64,000 bases of DNA from Lacrimispora saccharolytica (GTDB lineage Bacteria; Bacillota; Clostridia; Lachnospirales; Lachnospiraceae), in the NCBI GenBank assembly GCA_016899975.1, contig JACJJN010000001.1, positions 62,001 through 126,000 on the forward strand, in the 5' to 3' direction. Under the pieces are notes generated by a model, which saw nothing but the letters and a program-made list of their open reading frames with translations, was not told the DNA's origin and did not search any database. This document shows positions 1-9,043 of this stretch, piece after piece. The translations under genes were made by a program, and so were the position numbers. Position 1 is the stretch's first letter; the number at the start of each line of letters is the position of its first letter.

Positions 1-1196
1 TGGAGAACAAATGTACCTTCGACGGTTCTTCCTTCGAAGGGTTTGCCGGAATTGAAGAATCCGATATGTATCTCCATCCGGATCCGGATACCTTCGCCAT
101 CCTGCCATGGCGTCCCCAGCAGGGAAAAGTGGCACGCCTGATCTGTGATGTTTACGACCAGAATGGAAAACGATACGAGGGAAGTTCCAGAGCCATCCTG
201 CAGAATGTACTGGAGCAGGCAAAGGCAATGGGAATCGAAGCGCAGACAGCGCCGGAGTGCGAATTCTTTCTCTTTCACACAGATGAAGACGGGATGGCAA
301 CCGTGACCACTCACGACAAGGCAGGCTATCTGGATCTCGGTCCTCTGGATCTTGGTGAAAACGCCAGAAGAGACATGGTGCTTACCCTGGAAGAGCTGGG
401 GATCGGGGTAAAATCCTCCTTCCACGAAGTGGCTCCCGCCCAGCATGAACTGGATTTTCTTCCCGTTTCCGCCCTGCAAAGCGCAGACCAGATCATGACT
501 TTCAAGTTCGCCGTACGGATGATCGCCAAACGGCATGGCCTTCACGCAACGTTTATGCCAAAACCGAAGGCCGGCGTACACGGATCCGGCATGCATCTGC
601 ATTTTTCCCTGGAAAAAGACGGACGGGATCTGTTCCGGGATGAGAAAGACCCCATGGGTCTGAGCCGGGAAGCTTATTTCTTTATCGGAGGCATCATGCA
701 GCATATCTGTGGAATCACCGCGATCGCCAATCCGCTGGTCAACTCCTACAAACGGCTGGTGCCTGGTTTCAGCGCGCCGGTCTATGTGGCGTGGTCCGGA
801 CGCAACCGCAGTTCCCTGATCCGTATCCCCGATGCCCATGACGGACTGACACGCATCGAACTGCGTTCGCCGGACCCGTCGGCAAACCCATATCTTGTGC
901 TTGCCGTCTGCCTTGCCGCCGGCCTGGACGGAATTCAGAAGCAGACCCTTCCGCCGGAACCCGTGACGGAAAACATTTTTGAAATGAGCGAACGGGAAAA
1001 AGCCAGCCGGGGAATCACCATGCTTCCCTCCAACCTGGGAGAGGCGCTTGACGCTCTGGAACAGGATGCCTTCCTCTGCAGCGTACTGGGTGAAACCTTT
1101 GCCTCCCGGTATATCAGCGCGAAAAAACAGGAATGGCTGGAATACATCCCTCAGGTATCCTCCTGGGAGATTGAACGGTATCTGCACCGTATCTGA
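1..1196 (+). CDS. glnA: Glutamine synthetase type I, 5'-truncated by window edge
   Basis: Makes glutamine from glutamate, ammonia and ATP in the cytoplasm. The reading frame is open from base 3 and begins inside the beta-grasp domain with the GSI motif DGSSFEGF, so roughly the first 45 residues lie outside the window. The catalytic domain carries the expected landmarks: APECEFFLF, the NPLVNSYKRL stretch and RIELRSPDPSANPYL near the C-terminus. The length in view fits the short GSI-alpha form of about 440 residues. The ANTAR regulator starts 23 bases downstream, so the two are probably cotranscribed. The promoter is outside the window. The family assignment is firm. Confidence 0.97.
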   Translation, partial: ENKCTFDGSSFEGFAGIEESDMYLHPDPDTFAILPWRPQQGKVARLICDVYDQNGKRYEGSSRAILQNVLEQAKAMGIEAQTAPECEFFLFHTDEDGMATVTTHDKAGYLDLGPLDLGENARRDMVLTLEELGIGVKSSFHEVAPAQHELDFLPVSALQSADQIMTFKFAVRMIAKRHGLHATFMPKPKAGVHGSGMHLHFSLEKDGRDLFRDEKDPMGLSREAYFFIGGIMQHICGITAIANPLVNSYKRLVPGFSAPVYVAWSGRNRSSLIRIPDAHDGLTRIELRSPDPSANPYLVLAVCLAAGLDGIQKQTLPPEPVTENIFEMSEREKASRGITMLPSNLGEALDALEQDAFLCSVLGETFASRYISAKKQEWLEYIPQVSSWEIERYLHRI

Positions 1197-1219
1197 CAGA
1201 CACATAAGGGGCGATTCGA

Positions 1220-1771
1220 ATGAGCAGTATTTTAGTGGCATTTCCAAAACAGGAGGACGGGAAACGTATCGCTCGGCTGCTTTCCGGATATGGATTTTCT
1301 GTCGACCACATCTGCACGACCGCCGCTCAGGCGCTGAGCGAAATGAATCAGCTGAGCGGCGGCGTCATCATCTGCGGCTACCGGCTGCCGGACATGTTTT
1401 TTTCAGAGCTGGTGGAATGTATGCCGCCCACCTTTGAAATGCTTCTGGTGGCTTCGGAGCGGACCCTGGGACAGATGGACAGCAGCGGCGTCATGGCGCT
1501 TTCCATGCCGCTGAAGGCATGCGATCTCGCCGAGACGCTCCAGATGATGCTTCGGCCGAGAAAAAAGAAACGTACGCCCGACCGGAAAAAGAGAAACCCG
1601 AAAGAACAGCAGACGATAGACTCAGCCAAAAGCCTGCTGATGGAACGGAATCATCTGACGGAGGACGAGGCGCACCGTTATCTGCAGAAATGCAGTATGG
1701 ACAGCGGCACCAATCTGGTGGAGACCGCACAGATGGTGCTGGCATTAATGGATTTTGAAAGGAACGGATAA
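1220..1771 (+). CDS. ANTAR-domain RNA-binding antiterminator with degenerate receiver
   Basis: A 183-residue protein with an N-terminal receiver-like fold (about residues 1-115), a basic linker rich in Lys/Arg (about 112-128) and a C-terminal ANTAR helical bundle with the [21 protein letters not shown] pattern. ANTAR proteins bind paired hexaloop hairpins in RNA and prevent transcription termination, often in nitrogen metabolism. The receiver lacks an obvious DD-D-K phosphorylation set, so control by phosphorylation is doubtful. It follows glnA by 23 bases and stops one base before dapL. A role in nitrogen control is inferred from this position. I did not find its RNA target in the window. 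Confidence 0.85.
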   Translation: MSSILVAFPKQEDGKRIARLLSGYGFSVDHICTTAAQALSEMNQLSGGVIICGYRLPDMFFSELVECMPPTFEMLLVASERTLGQMDSSGVMALSMPLKACDLAETLQMMLRPRKKKRTPDRKKRNPKEQQTIDSAKSLLMERNHLTEDEAHRYLQKCSMDSGTNLVETAQMVLALMDFERNG

Positions 1772-1772
1772 C

Positions 1773-2990
1773 ATGTTTAAGATCAACGATAATTACCTGA
1801 AACTTCCCGGCAGCTACCTTTTTTCCACGATCGCGAAAAAAATAGCCGCCTACTCCGAAGCGCACCCGGACGCGGACATCATCCGTCTGGGCATCGGAGA
1901 CGTCACACAGCCCATTGCTCCGGCAATCATCGAAGCCGTTCACAAAGCGGCGGACGAAATGGGCACAGAAGCAGGATTTCACGGCTATGCGCCGGATCTC
2001 GGTTATGAATTTCTCCGCAGCAAAATTGCGGAACATGATTTTAAGGCACGGGGCTGTGAGATTTCTGCCGATGAGATCTTTGTCTCCGACGGTGCAAAAT
2101 GCGACTGCGCCAACATCCAGGAAATCTTCAGCCTGGACAACCGGATTGCCGTATGCGACCCGGTGTACCCGGTCTATGTAGATTCCAACATCATGTCCGG
2201 ACGTGGCGGCGTATATGACGAAGCCACCGAACGGTTTTCGGATATTATTTACATGCCGTGTACCGCGGAAAACAATTTTGCTCCGGATCTTCCGTCGGAA
2301 ACACCGGATCTGATCTATCTGTGCTTCCCGAACAACCCGACCGGATCGGTGCTGACCAAAGACCAGCTCCAGCAGTGGGTGGACTATGCCCGCCGGGTAG
2401 GAGCTGTGATCCTCTATGACGCGGCCTATGAAGCCTACATTTCCGAAGATCACATTCCACATTCCATCTACGAATGCGAAGGAGCCAGAACCTGCGCCAT
2501 CGAGTTCCATTCTTTCTCAAAGAACGCAGGATTTACCGGAATGCGCCTTGGCTACACCGTCGTGCCAAAAGACCTGAAAACCCCGGACGGCGTAATGCTG
2601 CACACTCTCTGGGCGCGCCGTCACGGAACCAAATACAACGGCGCTCCATACATCATCCAGAAAGCGGGAGAAGCCGTCTATTCACCGGAAGGAAAAGCAC
2701 AGCTGAAAGAGCAGGTCGCACACTACATGCGCAACGCCCACATCATCTACGACGGGCTGAAATCCTCCGGATATACGGTTTCCGGAGGTGTTAACTCCCC
2801 GTACGTCTGGATGAAAACCCCGGATTCCATGACTTCCTGGGAGTTCTTTGACTACCTTCTGGAGCACGCCAACGTTGTCGGAACGCCAGGCGCAGGTTTT
2901 GGTCCAAGCGGCGAAGGCTACTTCCGCCTGACCGCCTTCGGCACCTACGAAAACACCGTGAAGGCTGTCGAGCGTTTTAAAAATTTGTAA
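1773..2990 (+). CDS. dapL: LL-diaminopimelate aminotransferase
   Basis: A fold-type I PLP aminotransferase of 405 residues. It converts tetrahydrodipicolinate directly to LL-diaminopimelate for lysine and peptidoglycan synthesis. It starts [20 protein letters not shown], characteristic of DapL. The PLP lysine lies in HSFSKNAGF (about Lys250), and the [17 protein letters not shown]-terminal motif is present. I chose ATG 1773 over TTG 1755 because an AAAGGA site lies nine bases upstream and family members begin MFKIN. It is packed one base after the ANTAR gene. A promoter for the next operon begins ten bases after its stop. Confidence 0.96.
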   Translation: MFKINDNYLKLPGSYLFSTIAKKIAAYSEAHPDADIIRLGIGDVTQPIAPAIIEAVHKAADEMGTEAGFHGYAPDLGYEFLRSKIAEHDFKARGCEISADEIFVSDGAKCDCANIQEIFSLDNRIAVCDPVYPVYVDSNIMSGRGGVYDEATERFSDIIYMPCTAENNFAPDLPSETPDLIYLCFPNNPTGSVLTKDQLQQWVDYARRVGAVILYDAAYEAYISEDHIPHSIYECEGARTCAIEFHSFSKNAGFTGMRLGYTVVPKDLKTPDGVMLHTLWARRHGTKYNGAPYIIQKAGEAVYSPEGKAQLKEQVAHYMRNAHIIYDGLKSSGYTVSGGVNSPYVWMKTPDSMTSWEFFDYLLEHANVVGTPGAGFGPSGEGYFRLTAFGTYENTVKAVERFKNL

Positions 2991-2999
2991 AATTAGGGC

Positions 3000-3028
3000 T
3001 TTACAATTGGCAGTCTATTTGCTATGAT
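3000..3028 (+). promoter_or_regulatory. Sigma-A-type promoter for the T-box operon
   Basis: TTTACA (3000-3005) and TATGAT (3023-3028) are separated by exactly 17 bases, just after dapL. Transcription would start near 3035, at the beginning of the T-box leader. Confidence 0.7.
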
Positions 3029-3034
3029 GTAACA

Positions 3035-3303
3035 CAATTAATAGCTGTGAAGGAAACTCTGTAAGTGAAACCTGACAGGAAGCGGATGTCACCGACTGAG
3101 AGCATCGGCATGGGGGAAGCTTACAACAGGGAACATTCCGGAGCTGGTCTGTTGAACATTCCAAAGTAGGCAGATCCGTGAATACGCGTTAAGTATACAA
3201 TGAGATGGTGTCGAAGACGACACAATGCGGGTGGTACCGCGGGAATCTGAATCAACTCCCGTCCCGGAACAGAAAATCAGAATTCTGTTCCGGGGCTTTT
3301 TTA
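3035..3303 (+). ncRNA. T-box riboswitch, predicted Asn specifier with overlapping Glu codon
   Basis: The T-box core AATGCGGGTGGTACCGCG lies at 3224-3242. A terminator stem of CCCGTCCCGGAACAG-type sequence runs to CTGTTCCGGGG and a T-run ending near 3303. Stem I can be drawn as AGCT/AGCT, a kink-turn-like bulge, GGAA/TTCC and TGTAAG/CTTACA. That puts AAC (3132-3134), followed by A and the TTCC helix strand, in the specifier position. One base upstream the register reads GAA, so GAAC (3131-3134) holds overlapping Glu and Asn codons. The downstream operon makes Asn-tRNA by transamidation, which agrees with Asn sensing. The class is certain. The specifier is my fold by eye. Confidence 0.9.
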
Positions 3304-3401
3304 TTTCTGCCGGCAAAAAATAATGCAAGCCCAGACACGGTCTGCTGCTTTGCAGACAGAAACGAAAGAGTTCCGGAACAGGGGAAAAGGAGAGAGAGAC
3401 T

Positions 3402-4730
3402 ATGGAATTTGTAACAGGTGTAACCAAACGAGACGACTGGTGTATTGCTGATCTGGCTGCCGCTCCGGAACATTCCCGGGGAAAGATCCGGGGTGCGGTT
3501 CACAATATCCGGAATATGGGAGAGATTTCCTTCCTGATCCTACGCAGATATGACGGACTGGTGCAGTGTGTCTTCGAAGAAATGAATTCCGGCTTTTCTC
3601 TGAGATCTCTGAAGGAAGGCGCAACGGTGGAAGCCGAAGGTATCTCCCGGCGGGAATCCCGTGCGCCGGGCGGGACGGAGCTTTGCCTTACCGGCCTTCG
3701 GATCCTCTCAGAGCCGGTGGAGCCAATGCCCCTTCCAATCAGCAAGTGGAAAATGAACACTTCCCTGGAAGCTTTGCTCAATACCCGGCCGGTTTCCCTT
3801 CGAAACCTGCGGGAGCGGGCAAAATTCCGGATCCAGGAGACCATCACCCGTTCTTTCCGGGATTTCCTGTACAGCCAGAACTTTACGGAAATCCATACGC
3901 CGAAGATCGGAGCCCGCGGGGCAGAGGGCGGAGCGAACATTTTCCGTCTGGACTATTTTCATCATCCGGCAGTGCTGGCACAGAGCCCTCAGTTTTACAA
4001 ACAGATGATGGTCGGCGTGTTCGACCGGGTGTTTGAAACAGGACCGGTTTTCCGGGCGGAAAAGCATAACACCAAACGCCATTTGAACGAATATACCAGC
4101 CTGGATTTTGAAATGGGGTACATTGATGATTTCACTGAGATCATGGAGATGGAAACCGGCTTTCTCCGCTATATGGTGAAGGAACTGAAAGAGCGGTGCG
4201 AAAAGGAATTGAAGCTGCTGGACGTTACACTTCCGGATACGGAAAAGATTCCCTGCGTCCCCTTTATGGAAGCCAAGGAGCTGGTCTTTGAAACCTACGG
4301 ACGCCCGATCCGCAGCCCCTATGATCTGGAACCGGAAGAGGAGGCGCTGATCGGACAGTATTTCCATGAAACCTACGGAGCGGATTTCGTGTTTATCACC
4401 CATTATCCTTCGAAAAAGCGGCCGTTCTACGCGATGGATGATCCTTCAGATCCACGATATACGCTGAGCTTCGATCTGCTGTTCCGGGGACTGGAAGTCA
4501 CCACCGGCGGTCAGAGGATCCACGACTATCCGACACTGTCCCGGAAACTGCAGGCAAGGGGCATGAGCGAAGAGGGAATGGAACAGTATCTGAGCGCATT
4601 CAAACATGGGATGCCGCCTCACGGAGGACTTGGCATCGGCCTGGAACGGCTGACCATGCAGCTCCTTGGCGAGGACAACGTCCGTGAAACCACTTTGTTC
4701 CCGAGAGATATGAACCGTCTGGAACCGTAA
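3402..4730 (+). CDS. aspS2: Archaeal-type aspartyl-tRNA synthetase, probably non-discriminating (Asp-tRNA(Asn) former)
   Basis: Class II synthetase of 442 residues with an OB-fold anticodon-binding domain (about 1-105) and a catalytic core. Motif 2 region: FETGPVFRAEKHNTKRHLNEY. Motif 3: GLGIGLERLTMQLLG. It ends LFPRDMNRLEP. The PRD-x-x-RL-x-P ending is that of archaeal-type AspRS (AspRS2), not AsnRS, which it could be mistaken for. With gatCAB immediately downstream and a T-box upstream, the likely job is to charge tRNA(Asn) with Asp for later amidation. The RBS AAAGGAGAG lies just upstream. Non-discrimination is inferred from context and has not been tested by residue analysis. Confidence 0.88.
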   Translation: MEFVTGVTKRDDWCIADLAAAPEHSRGKIRGAVHNIRNMGEISFLILRRYDGLVQCVFEEMNSGFSLRSLKEGATVEAEGISRRESRAPGGTELCLTGLRILSEPVEPMPLPISKWKMNTSLEALLNTRPVSLRNLRERAKFRIQETITRSFRDFLYSQNFTEIHTPKIGARGAEGGANIFRLDYFHHPAVLAQSPQFYKQMMVGVFDRVFETGPVFRAEKHNTKRHLNEYTSLDFEMGYIDDFTEIMEMETGFLRYMVKELKERCEKELKLLDVTLPDTEKIPCVPFMEAKELVFETYGRPIRSPYDLEPEEEALIGQYFHETYGADFVFITHYPSKKRPFYAMDDPSDPRYTLSFDLLFRGLEVTTGGQRIHDYPTLSRKLQARGMSEEGMEQYLSAFKHGMPPHGGLGIGLERLTMQLLGEDNVRETTLFPRDMNRLEP

Positions 4731-4769
4731 TCGGCAGACAGAGACGCAGGAAAGGAGAGGTAACGACTT

Positions 4770-5063
4770 ATGACAGAAAAGATCACACTGGAAACCATCG
4801 AGGATGTCAGTATCCTTGCCAAACTGAAACTGGATCCGGAAGAGGCGGAAAATGCCCGGAAGGATATGCAGAAGATGCTGGACTACGTGGAAAAACTGAA
4901 CGAACTGGATACGGACGGAGTAGAACCCCTGACGCATCTGTTTTCTTACGGCAATGTATTCCGTGAAGACATCGTCACAAACGGGGATGCCAGCGAGGAA
5001 ATGCTCGCCAATGCCCCGAAGGCAAAAGACGGACAGTATCAGGTGCCGAAGACCATTGAATAG
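4770..5063 (+). CDS. gatC: Asp-tRNA(Asn)/Glu-tRNA(Gln) amidotransferase subunit C
   Basis: A 97-residue small subunit that links GatA and GatB and stabilises the heterotrimer. It has the typical pattern LAKLKLDPEEAE, then DYVEKLNELDTDGVEPLTH, and an FREDIV segment, close to the usual length of about 95. The RBS AAAGGAGAGG lies ten bases ahead of the ATG. It sits between aspS2 and gatA in one operon. Confidence 0.96.
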   Translation: MTEKITLETIEDVSILAKLKLDPEEAENARKDMQKMLDYVEKLNELDTDGVEPLTHLFSYGNVFREDIVTNGDASEEMLANAPKAKDGQYQVPKTIE

Positions 5064-5079
5064 CAGGAGGGAAGAGAAG

Positions 5080-6561
5080 ATGATACAGACAGAAACAACC
5101 GCCCTTGCCTTATCCCGGGAAATCCGCGAAAAGAAACGGACGGTCCGGGAAACCGTGCAGGAAACATTGAAAAAGATCCATGAGACAGACAGCAGCATTG
5201 GAGCATTCCTGACCCTGCGCCCGGAGGAAGAACTTCTGGAACATGCCGACAGGATCCAGCAGCAGATCGATGACGGAACCCTCAACAGCCCGCTGGCAGG
5301 CGTGCCGGTGGCTGTCAAGGATAATCTCTGTACCAGAGGGCTGCGGACCACCTGCGCCTCCAGGATCCTGGAAGATTTCCTCCCACCCTACAGCGCAGGA
5401 GCAGTGGAACGGCTGGAAGAAGCCGGTGCATTGATCATCGGAAAGACGAACATGGACGAATTTGCAATGGGAAGCACCACGGAAACTTCCGCCTTTCAGA
5501 TCACGAAAAACCCCTGGAACACGGCGCATGTACCCGGCGGGTCCTCCGGCGGCTCCTGCGCGGCGGTGGCAGCGGGAGAGGTCCTTCTGGCTCTCGGAAG
5601 CGACACCGGAGGGTCGATCCGCCAGCCCAGCGCTTTCTGCGGAGTGACTGGCATCAAACCTACTTACGGAACCGTCTCCCGTTACGGACTGATCGCTTAC
5701 GCTTCCTCCCTGGATCAGATCGGTCCGGTAGCAGGAAACGTTTCCGACTGTGCGGCGCTCCTGCAGGCCATTGCCGGGCATGATCCAAGAGATGCGACCT
5801 CCCTGGTGCGAAAAGATCTCGATTTTACCTCCGCCTGTGTCTGTGATGTAAAAGGAATGAAGATCGGAATTCCGAAAACTTACTTCCAGGATGGCATCGA
5901 TCCTGAAGTGAAAGAGGCGGTTCTCCGGGCAGCGGAAACCTTCCGTTCTCTGGGCGCCTTTGTGGAAAGCTTCGACCTCCCGCTGACGGAATATGCGATT
6001 CCCGCCTATTACCTCATTGCTTCGGCGGAGGCGAGTTCCAACCTGGAACGATTTGACGGCGTCAAATACGGCTGCCGTGCTTCCGAGTACGAGGGACTTC
6101 ATGACATGTACAAGAAAACCCGTTCCGAGGGCTTCGGAGCGGAGGTAAAACGCCGCATCATGCTGGGAAGCTTTGTCCTGAGCGCCGGCTACTATGACGC
6201 CTACTATCTGAAAGCCCTGCGGACCAGAGCACTGATCAAACAAAGTTATGACCATGCCTTTACGACATATGACCTTCTGCTGGCGCCGGCAGCGCCTTCC
6301 ACCGCGCCCAGGATCGGTGTCTCCCTGGAAGATCCGCTGAAAATGTATCTCGGCGATATCTATACCGTATCCGTCAATCTGGCAGGGCTTCCGGCGATCA
6401 GCCTTCCCTGCGGTTTCGATCGCGGCGGCCTTCCCATCGGGATGCAGCTGATCGGAAACGCTTTCGCAGAAAAAACTCTGATCCGCGCAGCTTATACGTA
6501 TGAACAGACTGCACAAGGTTTAAAGACCACACCGACAGCAGAAAAGGAGGCACATCGATGA
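5080..6561 (+). CDS. gatA: Asp-tRNA(Asn)/Glu-tRNA(Gln) amidotransferase subunit A (amidase)
   Basis: A 493-residue amidase-signature protein that releases ammonia from glutamine for transfer to the mischarged tRNA. The Ser-cisSer-Lys triad is visible: Lys in AVKDN, the cis-Ser in GGSSGGS and the nucleophile in GSDTGGSIR. An in-frame open stretch extends upstream over gatC, but ATG 5080 has CAGGAGG nine bases before it and gives the family's usual N-terminus. It overlaps gatB by four bases (ATGA), suggesting translational coupling. Confidence 0.97.
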   Translation: MIQTETTALALSREIREKKRTVRETVQETLKKIHETDSSIGAFLTLRPEEELLEHADRIQQQIDDGTLNSPLAGVPVAVKDNLCTRGLRTTCASRILEDFLPPYSAGAVERLEEAGALIIGKTNMDEFAMGSTTETSAFQITKNPWNTAHVPGGSSGGSCAAVAAGEVLLALGSDTGGSIRQPSAFCGVTGIKPTYGTVSRYGLIAYASSLDQIGPVAGNVSDCAALLQAIAGHDPRDATSLVRKDLDFTSACVCDVKGMKIGIPKTYFQDGIDPEVKEAVLRAAETFRSLGAFVESFDLPLTEYAIPAYYLIASAEASSNLERFDGVKYGCRASEYEGLHDMYKKTRSEGFGAEVKRRIMLGSFVLSAGYYDAYYLKALRTRALIKQSYDHAFTTYDLLLAPAAPSTAPRIGVSLEDPLKMYLGDIYTVSVNLAGLPAISLPCGFDRGGLPIGMQLIGNAFAEKTLIRAAYTYEQTAQGLKTTPTAEKEAHR

Positions 6562-7988
6562 AACAGACATACGAAACCATCATCGGACTGGAGGTCCACG
6601 TAGAATTGGCGACGAAGACCAAGATTTTCTGTTCCTGTTCCACCGCCTTCGGCGGACGTCCCAACACCCATACCTGCCCGGTCTGCACCGGAATGCCGGG
6701 AACACTGCCGGTCCTGAACCGCCAGGTCGTCGAATATGCGCTTGCCGTCGGCCTTGCCTCCAACTGCAGCATCCATCAGATGTGCCGGTTTGACCGGAAG
6801 AATTATTTCTATCCGGACAACCCGCAGAACTATCAGATTTCCCAGCTCTATCTGCCGATCTGTCACGACGGTTATGTGGAGATTGAGACGGAACACGGTC
6901 CGAAAAAGATCCGGATCCACGAAATCCATATGGAGGAGGATGCCGGAAAACTGATCCATGACGAATGGGAGGACTGTTCCCTGGTGGATTACAACAGAAG
7001 CGGCGTTCCTCTGCTGGAAATCGTCTCGGAACCGGATATGCGTTCCGCCGACGAAGTGATCGCCTATCTGGAAAAGCTCCGGAAAATGATCCAGTACCTG
7101 GGTGCTTCCGACTGCAAGCTGCAGGAAGGTTCCATGCGCGCGGACGTGAACCTTTCTCTGCGAAGAGCCGGGTCCAAAGAGTTCGGAACCAGGACGGAGA
7201 TGAAAAACCTGAACTCTTTCAAGGCGATCCGGCGTGCCATTGAAAATGAACAGGAACGCCAGGCGGAACTTCTGGACGCAGGGAAACCGGTGGAGCAGGA
7301 GACCCGCCGCTGGGACGACAACAAAGAGTTTTCCCGCGCCATGCGTTCCAAGGAAGACGCGAAAGATTACCGGTATTTCCCGGATCCGGACCTGCCTCCC
7401 GTGCTGATCCCGGACGAATGGATCCAGCGCGTCAGAAACAGCCTGCCGGAATTTCAGGAAGAAAAGGCGCAACGTTATATCCGCGAGTACCAGCTTTCCG
7501 CCTACGATGCCGGACTTCTGACCGAATCCCGGAAGATCGCCGCTCTGTTTGAAGAAACCGCCGCTCTCAGCGAAAAACCGAAAAAAGCAGCCAACTGGCT
7601 GATCGGCGAAACACTTCGCCTGCTCCGTGAGAAAAACATGGATCCGGAGCAGCTGGATTTTTCACCGGAACATCTTGCCGCCCTGATCCGGCTGGCGGAG
7701 GACGGCTCCGTCAATAACCAGGTGGCGAAAAAAGTGTTTGAAAAAATTTTTGAGGAAGATATCGATCCTGTCGCTTACGTGGAGGAACACGGACTGAAAA
7801 CCGTCAGTGACACGGGAATGCTGGAAGAAGCCGCCCGCAGGGTGATCGCCGCAAACGCAGACGCCGTGGAGCAGTATCACCAGGGCAAGGAAAAGATCCT
7901 GGGATTCCTGATCGGCCAGCTGATGCGGGAGACAAAAGGCCAGGCGGATCCCTCCCTCGCCGGAGAAATCCTGCGCAGTCTTTTGTAA
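6558..7988 (+). CDS. gatB: Asp-tRNA(Asn)/Glu-tRNA(Gln) amidotransferase subunit B
   Basis: A 476-residue GatB that binds mischarged tRNA and phosphorylates the Asp or Glu acyl group before amidation. Landmarks: IGLEVHVELATKTKIFC with metal-site cysteines in FCSCS and TCPVC, YFYPDNPQNYQISQ, and a C-terminal YqeY-like helical tail domain (about 330-476) that grips the tRNA elbow. It is the last gene of the aspS2-gatCAB operon. Confidence 0.97.
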   Translation: MKQTYETIIGLEVHVELATKTKIFCSCSTAFGGRPNTHTCPVCTGMPGTLPVLNRQVVEYALAVGLASNCSIHQMCRFDRKNYFYPDNPQNYQISQLYLPICHDGYVEIETEHGPKKIRIHEIHMEEDAGKLIHDEWEDCSLVDYNRSGVPLLEIVSEPDMRSADEVIAYLEKLRKMIQYLGASDCKLQEGSMRADVNLSLRRAGSKEFGTRTEMKNLNSFKAIRRAIENEQERQAELLDAGKPVEQETRRWDDNKEFSRAMRSKEDAKDYRYFPDPDLPPVLIPDEWIQRVRNSLPEFQEEKAQRYIREYQLSAYDAGLLTESRKIAALFEETAALSEKPKKAANWLIGETLRLLREKNMDPEQLDFSPEHLAALIRLAEDGSVNNQVAKKVFEKIFEEDIDPVAYVEEHGLKTVSDTGMLEEAARRVIAANADAVEQYHQGKEKILGFLIGQLMRETKGQADPSLAGEILRSLL

Positions 7989-8054
7989 ATTCTGGAATTC
8001 ATGTATATTTTTTCTGTCAGTGGAAATCCTATGGAAGAAAAGGAGGTACTGACT

Positions 8055-8264
8055 ATGAGAGGACTGGATTATACAGCTCTTACCATTGTGATCATCGGAG
8101 CTGTCAACTGGGGACTGATCGGTTTTTTCAGTTTTGACCTGGTAGCTTTTATCTTTGGAAACATGAGCTGGATCAGCCGCATCGTGTATGGACTCGTAGG
8201 CATCTGCGGACTGTATCTGATTTCTCTTTACGGCCGTATTTCAGACCGTTCTTCCGGTGTCTGA
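8055..8264 (+). CDS. DUF378 small membrane protein (YuzA-like)
   Basis: A 69-residue protein with two hydrophobic segments and the family hallmark ALTIVIIGAVNWGLIG. ATG 8055 follows AAGGAGGT by eight bases, so I reject the longer in-frame opening at 8001. Function is unknown. It lies 66 bases after gatB and may be read through from that operon. A strong hairpin follows. Confidence 0.88.
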   Translation: MRGLDYTALTIVIIGAVNWGLIGFFSFDLVAFIFGNMSWISRIVYGLVGICGLYLISLYGRISDRSSGV

Positions 8265-8323
8265 TACCGCCAGCGCGTACAGGAAGATTGCCAGGAGGAA
8301 TGTCCAGGCATATTCCGGAAGAT

Positions 8324-8388
8324 AAAAAAACTCCCCGAAAGTTTCCCGGGATGCGGATGCATCTCCAGAGCCTTCGGGGAGTTTTTTG
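8324..8388. terminator. Bidirectional intrinsic terminator between DUF378 and DUF47 genes
   Basis: ACTCCCCGAA near 8330 pairs with TTCGGGGAGT near 8380. The stem has T-runs on both outer sides, so it can stop transcription from the convergent genes on either side. Confidence 0.8.
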
Positions 8389-8393
8389 ATTTC

Positions 8394-9017
8394 TTATGAG
8401 TTTTTCATGACAACGCTGGATACGATGTTTGCCACATGTTCACAGGCATCCGCGCATTTCTCCAGATAATCATAGATTTCACGCCATGCAATGATCTGCA
8501 GAGGATCCGTACATTCCTCATGAAGCCGGTACATACTGTCGATATACAGCTGATCGGCTTCTTCCTCCAGGGTATTGATCCGGATGACATGATCCTTCAG
8601 TGTCTTCGAATGACGAAAATCCGGCAGTTCCTTCAGCAGGCTGCAGGTCTCATTGCAGCAGCGGATCACAATGTCCAGCATCTCCAGCGCTTCCGAACGG
8701 ATCGTCTGGATATGATTGATATAAATACGGATCAGTACCTCCTCAACCTTGTCTGTGATATCATCGATGTTCTGGCTGAGCAGAAGAATATCTTCACGGT
8801 CGATCGGAGTAATAAACGCTTTGGCAAGATGATCGGCAAGGTCATGCTGCTTCTCATCCGCCTGATGCTCGATTCTGTGGATCTCATCCAATTTTCCGGA
8901 CGCTTCTTCCGGATGGTAATCTTCCAGAGTTTTTTTCAGCAGATCTGCGGCAAGGCAGGCATCCTCCGCACATGCAATAAAATGTTCAAAATAAAAGGTA
9001 TCCTGTTTCTTAGACAT
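8394..9017 (-). CDS. DUF47 / PhoU-like phosphate transport accessory protein
   Basis: An all-helical protein of 207 residues with the DUF47 (YkaA/PhoU-like) layout. It has two acidic metal-binding repeats, seen as EIHRIEHQADEKQHDLADHL and NTLEEEADQLYIDSMYRL. Proteins of this family accompany PiT permeases and are thought to modulate uptake, though the mechanism is not settled. It lies 26 bases downstream of the PiT gene in the same direction, so the two probably form one unit. Confidence 0.92.
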   Translation of the reverse strand: MSKKQDTFYFEHFIACAEDACLAADLLKKTLEDYHPEEASGKLDEIHRIEHQADEKQHDLADHLAKAFITPIDREDILLLSQNIDDITDKVEEVLIRIYINHIQTIRSEALEMLDIVIRCCNETCSLLKELPDFRHSKTLKDHVIRINTLEEEADQLYIDSMYRLHEECTDPLQIIAWREIYDYLEKCADACEHVANIVSSVVMKNS

Positions 9018-9043
9018 CTTTTTTCTCCCTTCACTCTATAAAA

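Noticed and set aside
1491-2510. Long antisense frames opposite real genes (for example 339 codons opposite dapL, 468 opposite gatA, 625 opposite helD).
   Set aside because: They mirror the codon structure of well-identified genes on the other strand, have no family features and lack ribosome binding sites.
3151-3160. A second GAACATTCC in the T-box leader considered as the specifier.
   Set aside because: It falls in the Stem II region enclosed by GGTCTG/CAGATCC pairing, while the copy at 3131 sits in the expected Stem I position followed by A and a helix strand.
3402-4730. Annotation as asparaginyl-tRNA synthetase because of the T-box and Asn context.
   Set aside because: The ending LFPRDMNRLEP and the lack of AsnRS-specific C-terminal motifs point to archaeal-type AspRS, and gatCAB follows directly.
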